NCBI GenBank assembly: GCA_964551925.1
Contig: CAZKFA010000007.1
Coordinates: 1-55,695, forward strand
Length of the DNA: 55,695 bases
DNA from: CAZKFA01 sp964551925
Lineage (GTDB): Bacteria; Cyanobacteriota; Vampirovibrionia; LMEP-6097
Reading direction: 5' to 3'
Of the stretch, positions 44,862 to 52,447 are shown piece by piece. The notes under the pieces were generated by a model. That model saw only the letters and a list, made by a program, of their open reading frames with translations, was not told the DNA's origin and searched no databases. Made by a program: the position numbers and the translations under genes. Numbering within the stretch: the stretch's first letter is position 1; the number at the start of each line of letters is the position of its first letter.

Positions 44862-45413
44862 AAATTTCTTTAATTCATTTATAGCTTTTGCTCTATGACT
44901 ATGTTGATTTTTATAATCATCGCCTAGTTCAGCGACTGTTAAATTCTGACCTTTGGGTATTACAATTGGATCATAGCCAAAACCATTATGTCCACGGGCT
45001 TCTAGGCTGATATCACCGTGCCAGTATTGTTCTGTTTGAAAAATTATTTCTCCATTCGGGTTCATTAATACTAGGCAGCAAACAAATCTACAACTGCGAT
45101 CTTCTTTGCCTTGCATTTCTGCGAGTATTGCTTGAATCCCGTGGCTCTTTAGAAAACGTCCGGCATAAATACCTGGTCTACCATCAAGCGCGTTGATTTC
45201 TATACCACTATCATCAGCCAATACGTAAGAATGACTGAATGTGACTCCCGCTTTAGCTTTGATGGTGGCGTTTTCTAGGAAGCTAGAACCAGTTTCTTCA
45301 ACATCAAAACTCTTATCAATGGCTTTGAATAAAAATCCGCTACTCGTTTTATTGAACTCGGCAATTTTGCCTTGATTGCTGGAGGCTATGATTATTAAGG
45401 GGATTCTGGGCAT
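44841..45413 (-). CDS. rdgB: XTP/dITP pyrophosphatase (non-canonical purine NTPase)
   Basis: It hydrolyses ITP, dITP and XTP, keeping modified purines out of nucleic acid. IIASSNQGKIAEFNK and YVLADDSGIEINALDGRPGIYAGRF are the diagnostic segments, followed by GYDPIVIPKGQNLTVAEL. The 190-residue length is normal. It diverges from cysE with 23 bp to the chosen start. Confidence 0.95.
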   Translation of the reverse strand: MPRIPLIIIASSNQGKIAEFNKTSSGFLFKAIDKSFDVEETGSSFLENATIKAKAGVTFSHSYVLADDSGIEINALDGRPGIYAGRFLKSHGIQAILAEMQGKEDRSCRFVCCLVLMNPNGEIIFQTEQYWHGDISLEARGHNGFGYDPIVIPKGQNLTVAELGDDYKNQHSHRAKAINELKKFLSSSES

Positions 45414-45436
45414 CTAATATATTATAATTGAAGCAG

Positions 45437-46087
45437 ATGTTTAAATTAATTAAACGCGAAGTTTTAAATGTTTATCGCAAGGATCCTTCTTGTAATTCGA
45501 CTATTGGTATTTTTCTTTATTACCCAGGCTTTCAGGCGGTTTTGGCTCATAGAGTTTTTCATGTATTGTGGAAACTTAATCTTGGCATTTTGAATCATCC
45601 GAAGACTATATTGATTCGTTTTATGGCTCATCTAGTCAAAATCCTTACAGCAATTGAAATTCATCCTGCTGCTACCATCGGTAAGAATTTTTTTATTGAT
45701 CATGGCACCGGTGTTGTGATTGGTGAGACAACAGAGATTGGTGATAACGTAACTTTATATCAAGGAGTGACTTTGGGTGGGGTCTCTATCCAGAAAGCTA
45801 AACGTCATCCGACTTTGGGCTCTAATATTGTTATTGGTGCTGGTGCTAAAGTGCTTGGCAATATAGTTATTGGCGATTACGTGCAAGTAGGAGCTAATGC
45901 TGTCGTGCTTAAAGATGTACCTTCAAACAGTACGGTAGTCGGCATCCCAGGGCGCATTATCAAAATGAACGGTGATCTTAAAGATTGTATCGAGAATCTA
46001 GAGCACCACAAAACCCCAGATTATATTGGCGCTACCTTAGAGCTGCTCAGTGAGAGGCTTGCAGCGCTGGAGTCCAAAGACAAATAG
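45437..46087 (+). CDS. cysE: serine O-acetyltransferase
   Basis: It acetylates serine for cysteine synthesis. After an N-terminal helical region (FLYYPGFQAVLAHRVFHVLWK) come left-handed beta-helix hexapeptides: IHPAATIGKNFFIDHGTGVVIGETTEIGDNVTLYQGVTLGG, with the catalytic His/Asp, then IVIGAGAKVLGNIVIGDYVQVGANAVVLKDVP. ATG 45437 is chosen; a TTG nine bases earlier is possible. The 216 residues match the short, Gram-positive/cyanobacterial type. cysK is not adjacent. Confidence 0.95.
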   Translation: MFKLIKREVLNVYRKDPSCNSTIGIFLYYPGFQAVLAHRVFHVLWKLNLGILNHPKTILIRFMAHLVKILTAIEIHPAATIGKNFFIDHGTGVVIGETTEIGDNVTLYQGVTLGGVSIQKAKRHPTLGSNIVIGAGAKVLGNIVIGDYVQVGANAVVLKDVPSNSTVVGIPGRIIKMNGDLKDCIENLEHHKTPDYIGATLELLSERLAALESKDK

Positions 46088-46118
46088 ACTAATGTTGACA
46101 CTAATTTAGTGAATTACT

Positions 46119-47399
46119 CTATACCGTAACAGCTTTCGGCGACTCAAAAGAATTCTCTGGATAAATTAACCATGAACGTTTGAAATCATTCTCTACTAAA
46201 GACTTGACGACATGAGAGACTGTAGAGATTTCTTTAAGTCCACCATCTTGGGTTTGTATAAAGATTGCTTTGTTAGAATCACTAGGATCTGGATTGTAAA
46301 AGCTATAACTTTTAGCTGCAATATCGACTATATCAAGGAAGTATTCTGGTTCTAGTCCTGCCTTACGCACTTCCTCTGCTTTTTCTTCGTAGAGAGTTTC
46401 TGTGTTGATATTTGGTTCAAGAGCCTTTGCCTTAAATAGATCTCTAGTGATAAATCTTTTTGCCAAGTTTTTGAGAATATAATCTTTCTCATGACACCAA
46501 TGCTTGATGTGATGCAGTAGATTAACATCGTCAACTAGAAGATAATTTGCAACAGACATGCGCTCTGGCTCTATAAGCCAATCAAGGAGAGGCTTTTCGA
46601 TAAAGGACATTTTGCGATTGCGGATTAATAATTTAGCTCGTTTGAGTAGTTTGTATAACAATGTATCAGAAGCGAGTGATTTTTTGTGTTGATAAACTTG
46701 CAGGTACATAGAATATCTAGCGTATAGATAGTCTTCAACAGCAAGCATGCCTTTCTCGTTGCTGACAACAAGGCAATCTCTCTCGCGATTGACGCTGATG
46801 ACACTAATAACTCGTTCAAGATCAAACTTACCGTAGGAAGTGCCAGTGTAATAACTGTCTCTTAATAGATAATCAAAGCGATCACAGTCTATTTGGCTAT
46901 TAACAAAACTTGACAAGAATTTTTGTGGGTATGTTTTGTTTATGATCTGTACAACCTCTTTTGCTAAGCCAGTTTGATGGGCTTCAAGGATTTGATTGAT
47001 CTCGCTCTCTGGGCTGTTAATGAGCTTGATAGTCCAAGTCTCGTGTCTAATCTCATTTATCGATTCAGTACTATGGCTAAAAGGACCATGGCCAATATCG
47101 TGTAGGAGTGCTGCACTAAGAACTAATTTTTTATATTCATTTAGAGTCTCTTGATCCAGATTTAAATCTTTTGCAATTTTTTGTAGCATTAGTCTTGCGA
47201 TATGCATGGTTCCCAGTGAATGCTGGAAGCGGCTAGCTTCTGCTCCATGAAAAGTAAACCAACCAGTACCTAATTGTCTAATCCAGCGTAGTCGCTGTAC
47301 TTCTCTACTGTCAATTAATTTGATGATTAAGTCCTCAATTGGATCAGCGTCATCGAGAGTGATTTCTTTATGTATTGGATCTCTATAACTGCGGGGCAT
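46119..47399 (-). CDS. HD-domain phosphohydrolase (dGTPase/SAMHD1-like)
   Basis: The protein opens RDPIHKEITLDDADPIEDLIIKLIDSREVQRLRWIRQLG. The HD metal motif appears as RFQHSLGTMHIARLML, LLHDIGHGPFSHSTE and DCDRFDYLLRDSYYTG. This is the family of dNTP triphosphohydrolases related to SAMHD1 and YdhJ, but substrate is not proven. ATG 47399 is preferred over a GTG at 47417. The gene stands alone; the preceding 380-bp stretch holds the repeated control elements. Confidence 0.9.
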   Translation of the reverse strand: MPRSYRDPIHKEITLDDADPIEDLIIKLIDSREVQRLRWIRQLGTGWFTFHGAEASRFQHSLGTMHIARLMLQKIAKDLNLDQETLNEYKKLVLSAALLHDIGHGPFSHSTESINEIRHETWTIKLINSPESEINQILEAHQTGLAKEVVQIINKTYPQKFLSSFVNSQIDCDRFDYLLRDSYYTGTSYGKFDLERVISVISVNRERDCLVVSNEKGMLAVEDYLYARYSMYLQVYQHKKSLASDTLLYKLLKRAKLLIRNRKMSFIEKPLLDWLIEPERMSVANYLLVDDVNLLHHIKHWCHEKDYILKNLAKRFITRDLFKAKALEPNINTETLYEEKAEEVRKAGLEPEYFLDIVDIAAKSYSFYNPDPSDSNKAIFIQTQDGGLKEISTVSHVVKSLVENDFKRSWLIYPENSFESPKAVTV

Positions 47400-47440
47400 T
47401 ATATTATAAGGATACACTTAAAATACCGCCTAAATTAAAT

Positions 47441-47460
47441 TTAAGGATTCACTGAAAAAT
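47441..47460 (+). repeat. 20-bp dispersed repeat, copy B
   Basis: TTAAGGATTCACTGAAAAAT matches copy A at 43902-43921 at 19 of 20 bases. Here it lies only 11 bp before the paired TTAAC box, while in copy A the distance is 59 bp. Confidence 0.7.
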
Positions 47461-47471
47461 TCAAATTCTTC

Positions 47472-47504
47472 CTTAACCGCAATTTAACCAAAATATGTTA
47501 CTTA
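47472..47504 (+). promoter_or_regulatory. paired TTAAC box and -10 at 47.47 kb
   Basis: CTTAAC (47472-47477) and TTTAAC (47483-47488) are 11 bp apart; TACTTA (47499-47504) is exactly 10 bp further. Transcription to the right would cross about 260 bp before the unknown gene at 47781. Alternatively it drives a very short ORF at 47521. The geometry equals that before flgB and the M23 gene. Confidence 0.6.
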
Positions 47505-47780
47505 GAAGGCAGCTTAGTTAATGACTTGCCCAGGTTCATTAAATAAGCAAACTGTAGGACTAGGCCCAAGATTGCTGCCTGATGAGTTGTAAGTCAATCT
47601 TGGTACTAGTCTTTTTTTGTTATTATTTGGAGTAGCGCCGTTGGACATTAAGATTTGCTCATTTTGGGTGTGGTTCTTAACCTTTTTCGGGTATAAAACC
47701 AATATGGGTTTAACTTTTTGTTAAACTTTATATCAATAATCTGATTAGTACACCGTTGTATTAGTTAAGGAGTATTCCGA
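47505..47780 (+). other. apparent leader with no convincing gene
   Basis: Between the TTAAC-box promoter and the gene at 47781 there is no substantial plus-strand ORF. ATG 47521 opens 23 codons (MTCPGSLNKQTVGLGPRLLP..., stop 47590-47592) with a weak AGAAGG site. A minus-strand 62-codon frame (47514-47702) has no ribosome site and odd composition. An untranslated leader or small RNA is possible. An inverted repeat lies at 47708-47726. Confidence 0.35.
47708..47726. repeat. GTTTAAC inverted repeat upstream of gene 47781
   Basis: GTTTAAC (47708-47714) and GTTAAAC (47720-47726) are perfect 7-bp inverted arms around TTTTT. It also reads as TTAA-N7-TTAA, so it could be a fourth, weaker TTAAC-type site, but no good -10 lies 10 bp after it. 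Confidence 0.5.
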
Positions 47781-48059
47781 ATGAACTTTGGCCCAATAGA
47801 TAATTTACCTACCAATAGACTTGGAGTACAAAAGAATCTAAGTCCTTTACATGCTGCAACAGAAGCAGCTGGTACTTTTGCTGCTAAGGTAACAGGATTT
47901 TTTAGTGAACCTGTTAAGGAACAGCGCGCTAGGACTGAGATAGAAAGCTGGCATAGAAATTTAACACCTGGTGCAAGACCGGGGACTTCTGATAGTTTGG
48001 GTTTGCTTAGTGATCGTTTAAGTAGAGCCTCGCGCTCATCTTTTAATACAGCAGCTTAA
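47781..48059 (+). CDS. unknown 92-residue protein
   Basis: A good ribosome site (AAGGAG) precedes the ATG. The product (MNFGPIDNLPTNRLGVQKNL, then HAATEAAGTFAAKVTGFFSE) is polar and Ser/Arg-rich toward the end (RLSRASRSSFNTAA), with no signal peptide. No family recognised. It is followed after 54 bp by another unknown small gene and preceded by TTAAC-box elements, so it may belong with the same regulated set. Confidence 0.6.
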   Translation: MNFGPIDNLPTNRLGVQKNLSPLHAATEAAGTFAAKVTGFFSEPVKEQRARTEIESWHRNLTPGARPGTSDSLGLLSDRLSRASRSSFNTAA

Positions 48060-48113
48060 TTTTTTATTTTTGATCTATCAAAAATCCAATCAAACTCACG
48101 TTATATAACTACG

Positions 48114-48431
48114 ATGAGTATCAATTCAGTAAACAGTCTTAGTGGTAGTGATTCGGGGGGCATTGAAAAACCATCTCAAGCGCAAGCTCCAGTATCAGAG
48201 TTTAAACCAGAAGCGCAAGTGATCCCAGCGACTGATAATGGTGCTGCTGGCAGAGTTAAGGTAAGTTTACACAAACCAATGCAATCGGCTCATCCAAGTG
48301 GAATTGATAATTTACGTCAAGCTTTAACAAGATTCGCTAAAGCCGAACGAACAGCAGAAGTTATTTCTGGTGGCAATTTATTCTTGCAAGAGACTATACT
48401 TGAGACTTTACTTTACAAACAAGCTGCCTAA
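48114..48431 (+). CDS. unknown 105-residue protein with disordered N-terminus
   Basis: The first 65 residues are low in hydrophobics (MSINSVNSLSGSDSGGIEKPSQAQAPVSE...), then a helical end (SGIDNLRQALTRFAKAERTAEVISGGNLFLQETILETLLYK). A disordered Ser/Asn-rich start before amphipathic helices is typical of flagellar/type III export substrates or FlgM-like anti-sigma factors, and its general shape recalls FlgM, but I cannot align it convincingly. It overlaps the end of convergent rarA by 4 bp. Confidence 0.6.
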   Translation: MSINSVNSLSGSDSGGIEKPSQAQAPVSEFKPEAQVIPATDNGAAGRVKVSLHKPMQSAHPSGIDNLRQALTRFAKAERTAEVISGGNLFLQETILETLLYKQAA

Positions 48432-49630
48432 AAGATGTTTTTTAATTCTTCTGGTAAATAATTTTGTTCTACCCAATTACCTGGGTAATCATGAGGGTAT
48501 TTGTAATTAGTTCTAGGATTGCTTCCTAGGTTATTAGATTTGGCTGGGCAAGAATTTAAATGCAGTCCGCGCAAATGTTCTGGAACTGGATATGGCGGAT
48601 GATTGTTGCAAATATTTAAGGCTTTATCAAGAGCTTTGTATGCAGTGTTTGATTTAGGAGCTTGGGCAATATAGTAAACAGCTTGAGCTAAGGGAATGCG
48701 TGCTTCTGGTAAGCCTAGCTTGAGAGCGGCGTCATAAGCAGCGTTCGCGATCACTAGTGCCTGCGGATCAGCGATACCAATATCTTCAGCAGCAGTAACT
48801 AATATTCTACGAGCGATAGATTCTAATTCGGCGCCTGAGTGAATTAATCTAGCGAGCCAATAGATAGAAGCCTTGACATCTGAGCCGCGTAGGGATTTTT
48901 GTAGGGCTGAAACGCAGTCATAGTAGGTATTAGCGTCGCCAGAAAAAAAACTCTTCGAGATGATTTCTTGACACAGGTCAAGAGAAATAGTCTCCCCAGA
49001 GTTATTAATCAGCAGTTCTAGTTTTGTTAATAAGCTTCTAGCGTCGCCATAGCAGGCGTTAATAAGATAGTCTTGAGCTTCTTGGTCGATTGATTTGTTC
49101 TCGAGAGTTAGAGCGCGCTTTATTAGAGTCGCAAGGTCATCATGTTCTAGCGGCGCAAGTTCAAAAATTATAGTGCGGCTTAAAACGGCTTTGTTGATTG
49201 AGATAGCGGGGTTCTCGGTGGTAGCGCCGATGAGGGTAAGTATGCCACGCTCAACAGCATTGAGTAATGTATCTTGTTGGTTTTTGTTGAAGTTGTGAAT
49301 CTCATCGACAAAAAGTACGATACTGTTTGGAACGCGCTCGGCGCGCTCTATGATTTCGCGTAGATCCTTGACTCCAGAGTTGAAGGCCTGTAGCTTGATA
49401 AATTCTTTGTTGCAAGTTTGAGCAGCGAGATGCGCGATAGAAGTTTTGCCAGAGCCGGGCGGTCCCCAGAATATCGCTGATTGTTTAGCACCAGATCTAA
49501 GCCAATTAACAAAGGCTGGATTATTTTTTATTGCACCAACCAAATCTTCAAGAACCCTAGGGCGCAATCTATAAGCCAAGGGGCTAAAATTAACCTGATC
49601 TTGGTAGAAAATATTGCTCTGGGATTGCAT
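48428..49630 (-). CDS. rarA: replication-associated recombination protein RarA/MgsA
   Basis: A 400-residue clamp-loader-like AAA+ ATPase. Walker A GPPGSGKT, Walker B VLFVDEIHNFNKNQQDTLL, sensor GATTENPAISI and the C-terminal region (IYWLARLIHSGAELESIARRILVTAAEDIGIADPQAL...AIPLAQAVYYIA) are those of RarA. It acts at stalled forks. It starts at 49630, with argG diverging from a common 50-bp region. Confidence 0.94.
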   Translation of the reverse strand: MQSQSNIFYQDQVNFSPLAYRLRPRVLEDLVGAIKNNPAFVNWLRSGAKQSAIFWGPPGSGKTSIAHLAAQTCNKEFIKLQAFNSGVKDLREIIERAERVPNSIVLFVDEIHNFNKNQQDTLLNAVERGILTLIGATTENPAISINKAVLSRTIIFELAPLEHDDLATLIKRALTLENKSIDQEAQDYLINACYGDARSLLTKLELLINNSGETISLDLCQEIISKSFFSGDANTYYDCVSALQKSLRGSDVKASIYWLARLIHSGAELESIARRILVTAAEDIGIADPQALVIANAAYDAALKLGLPEARIPLAQAVYYIAQAPKSNTAYKALDKALNICNNHPPYPVPEHLRGLHLNSCPAKSNNLGSNPRTNYKYPHDYPGNWVEQNYLPEELKNIF

Positions 49631-49680
49631 TGGTTTTGATTTTAGCGTATTGTGCTACCATTTATCACTGTTTATCCCTT

Positions 49681-50991
49681 ATGTCTATTCTTAAAACACT
49701 ACCTAAAGGTCAAAAAATTGGTATAGCTTTCTCTGGCGGCTTAGATACCTCTGCTGCTATTGCTTGGATCAAAGATAAGGGCGGCTTGCCATATGCTTAT
49801 ACTGCTAATCTGGGACAACCTGATGAGACCAATTATGAAGCAATTCCACAGAAGGCTCTAGAGTATGGTGCCGAGAAAGCTCGCCTAATAGATTGCCGCC
49901 AAGCCTTAGTACAAGAAGGTTTGATAGCTCTATCTTGTGGCGCGTTTCATATTTCTACCGCTGGTAAATTTTATTTCAATACTACTCCGCTTGGTAGAGC
50001 TGTGACAGGCACTATGCTAGTCTCTGAAATGCTTAAAGACGGAGTGGATATTTGGGGAGACGGCTCTACTTACAAAGGCAATGATATAGAGAGGTTTTAT
50101 CGTTATGGTTTAATGATGAATCATCAGTTGCGTATTTATAAACCTTGGTTGGATCAGTCTTTTATTGATGAGCTGGGCGGTAGAAGAGAAATGAGCGACT
50201 GGCTTAACGCGCATGGCTTTGAATATAAAATGAAATCAGAGAAAGCATATTCTACTGATTCAAATATTCTTGGCGCGACTCATGAGGCTAAAGATCTGGA
50301 ACAATTAAATGTTGGTATTAATATTGTCGAGCCGATTATGGGCGTTAAGTTTTGGGATCCAGCTTGTAAGATTGATGCTGAGCGAGTTTCAATAAGATTC
50401 GAGCAAGGAGTTCCAGTTGCAATTAATGGTAAAAAATATTCTGATCAAGTTGAGTTAATGCTAGAAGCTAATCGTATTGGTGCTAGGCATGGGATCGGCA
50501 TGTCTGATCAAATCGAGAATAGAATTATAGAAGCAAAGAGCCGTGGTCTCTATGAAGCTCCGGGATTGGCTCTTATGTTTGTGGCTTATGAAAGGCTAAT
50601 CTCGGCGATTCATAACGAAGCGACGATTGATAATTATCGAGACCTTGGTAGGAAACTTGGTCGCTTACTTTATGAGGGGCGTTGGTTTGATCCGCAGGCT
50701 TTGATGTTGCGTCAAGCGCTTCAGGATTGGGTTGCAACCTTGGTGACAGGAGAAGTTGTTTTAGAATTACGACGTGGTGATGATTATTCTATTCTGGAGA
50801 CTAAGGGTGAGAATTTTACCTATCATCCAGAGCGTTTGACTATGGAGAAGGGCTTAGGTGAATTTACCCAAGAAGATAGAATTGGCCAGCTTAATATGCG
50901 CAAGCCAGATATCAGCGACTCTAAACGTAAACTAGCTGTTTATTTAGAGTCTGGAATAATTAAGCTTGGCGTCTTTAAAGGTGACTCTTAG
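49681..50991 (+). CDS. argG: argininosuccinate synthase, long (E. coli-type) form
   Basis: It joins citrulline and aspartate for arginine. IGIAFSGGLDTSAAIAWIKDKGGLPYAYTANLGQPDE and the STAGKFYFNTTPLGRAVTGTML segment match the E. coli type 2 enzyme (about 440 residues), not the ~400-residue form of most bacteria. The longest frame starts at 49630, inside the rarA start region; ATG 49681 (MSILKTLPKGQ) is the family start. argH and other arg genes are not adjacent, which with the unusual type hints at a separate history. Confidence 0.95.
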   Translation: MSILKTLPKGQKIGIAFSGGLDTSAAIAWIKDKGGLPYAYTANLGQPDETNYEAIPQKALEYGAEKARLIDCRQALVQEGLIALSCGAFHISTAGKFYFNTTPLGRAVTGTMLVSEMLKDGVDIWGDGSTYKGNDIERFYRYGLMMNHQLRIYKPWLDQSFIDELGGRREMSDWLNAHGFEYKMKSEKAYSTDSNILGATHEAKDLEQLNVGINIVEPIMGVKFWDPACKIDAERVSIRFEQGVPVAINGKKYSDQVELMLEANRIGARHGIGMSDQIENRIIEAKSRGLYEAPGLALMFVAYERLISAIHNEATIDNYRDLGRKLGRLLYEGRWFDPQALMLRQALQDWVATLVTGEVVLELRRGDDYSILETKGENFTYHPERLTMEKGLGEFTQEDRIGQLNMRKPDISDSKRKLAVYLESGIIKLGVFKGDS

Positions 50992-50995
50992 CATA

Positions 50996-51023
50996 TTGAC
51001 GAAATTACAGCGAGTATTATATT
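50996..51023 (+). promoter_or_regulatory. promoter for the gene at 51036
   Basis: TTGACG (50996-51001) and TATATT (51018-51023) lie 16 bp apart, just after the argG stop. The ATG follows 12 bp later, so the mRNA is short-leadered. No ribosome site is evident between them. Confidence 0.5.
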
Positions 51024-51035
51024 ATTAGTCTTGAC

Positions 51036-52328
51036 ATGCTAGAGAGATTAGGTTTTGATCATAAATATTATGCCCCAGCTGATGATGGTGGCCAGGGCAG
51101 CGGCGGTATACCTGTTTTATCTCATCAATTAGCGAGCTTAACTGATAGAATTGCACAACTCCCTCCAATTAGGACTCCAGGGGGGCAAACTCTTGACAAG
51201 CTTCTACTTGCTTATATCGCAGATATCAGAAATGATAAATTTGATACTAAAAACTTAACTCAACTAGAGAAGATCGCTGATTCTTTAAGCTCACCTCAAG
51301 CGGCTTTATTTGCTAGTTTGATTGGTGACGCTTTTAAGGATTGTGTCTCAGTAATTAGAGAGCTTGTTAGTATTGTAAGACAGAGGTATGGTATGCCAGA
51401 CTTTACTAAGCATTTACCAGATGAGCTTGCTAAGCTTCATGCGACTTGTGATGATCAGGTAATGCAGGGCGCTCTAAGGGAGCTTTCTAGAGTTATTGAA
51501 AGTTTTTCTAGTATTGTAATTAATCCGGATTCTCACCAAAGAATTCAAGAGAGCGATAAATTATCTGATAAAGTCCGCCTAGTGCTCGAAAGAACTTTGC
51601 CACGTTTTTCGACAGATGGACGAGCAGCAATTATTAATTTACAAGGATTGGGTACAGAGCTGATTAATTTTATAGATGCCTTTCAATCAGTGGAACAGGC
51701 TCAAGCAGTTGCTAAATATTCTTTTTTGTTACTATCAACTTTAAGGCAGATGGATTTTGTTAAGCAGGAATGGGGCTCTAGTTTACCAAGTATTTTTGAT
51801 CAATTTGATGCAGTAGCTAAGAAGGCTTTAGAGTCAGTGCCAATTAAATATAAACGATTTGATTTGAAAAAAACCGATCAAATTGAATGTGTGATTTTAA
51901 GTGCTTTTATGCAGATGACTCAACTCAAAGGAGTTAAAACTCAGCAAATAGGACCTTTGTTGATAATGCGAGCGCCTTCTAGCACTGCTGATCATTGCCC
52001 ATGGAAATCTTTTGACAGAGAAAGTCAGTTGAGATTATTGTCTGAATCAATGCAAAGCTTATCCCTGATAGCTGACCCTAATAGTAAACGACAAGAATTA
52101 ATGGGTTTGTGTAGAGGACTTGAAGATTTTTTTGCGTTGTGTTGTGAGTTTAATGAAGAGCGTCCTTTTGATCAAGGAAGACCTCAAGCTCGGATTGAGA
52201 CTATTGGGGCTTTACAAAAACAAATTTATGAATATATTGAGGATTCTGAACTTTCACCTTTCTTTAAAGCAGCTGCTAAGGCTATATTAGATGATGTTTT
52301 AGTTTTGCGCTATGCGAGCCAGTCATAA
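51036..52328 (+). CDS. unknown 430-residue helical protein
   Basis: A soluble, nearly all-helical protein (MLERLGFDHKYYAPADDGG then Gly/Gln-rich, then long helices such as AALFASLIGDAFKDCVSVIRELVSIVRQRYG). No signal peptide, TM segment or motif. Not recognised. It has its own promoter after argG, and a hairpin region follows. It may belong to the same lineage-specific set as the proteins at 14880, 32882 and 39376, from general composition only. Confidence 0.65.
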   Translation: MLERLGFDHKYYAPADDGGQGSGGIPVLSHQLASLTDRIAQLPPIRTPGGQTLDKLLLAYIADIRNDKFDTKNLTQLEKIADSLSSPQAALFASLIGDAFKDCVSVIRELVSIVRQRYGMPDFTKHLPDELAKLHATCDDQVMQGALRELSRVIESFSSIVINPDSHQRIQESDKLSDKVRLVLERTLPRFSTDGRAAIINLQGLGTELINFIDAFQSVEQAQAVAKYSFLLLSTLRQMDFVKQEWGSSLPSIFDQFDAVAKKALESVPIKYKRFDLKKTDQIECVILSAFMQMTQLKGVKTQQIGPLLIMRAPSSTADHCPWKSFDRESQLRLLSESMQSLSLIADPNSKRQELMGLCRGLEDFFALCCEFNEERPFDQGRPQARIETIGALQKQIYEYIEDSELSPFFKAAAKAILDDVLVLRYASQS

Positions 52329-52359
52329 AAGCTCGATAACTGCGTTACGCTCATTCCTC

Positions 52360-52394
52360 AGAACCATCATTGACGAGTAGTCAACTCAGGTTCT
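52360..52394. repeat. interrupted hairpin in convergent gap before glpK
   Basis: AGAACC (52360-52365) and GGTTCT (52389-52394) pair, with an inner TTGAC/GTCAA stem around GAGTA and a 4/4-base bulge between the stems. It lies between converging genes. No T run follows, so it is not a standard terminator; a structured RNA end or a palindromic repeat unit are possible. Confidence 0.5.
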
Positions 52395-52447
52395 TCAGAA
52401 TTCGCAAGCCTTGTTCTCGAACTTTTCTGACTGGGCTTATCTGTTTA

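Noticed and set aside
47514..47702. 62-codon minus-strand ORF
   Set aside because: No ribosome site, Asn/Pro/Ser-rich unlike neighbours, and it lies opposite a likely promoter leader. Kept only as a note in the leader entry.
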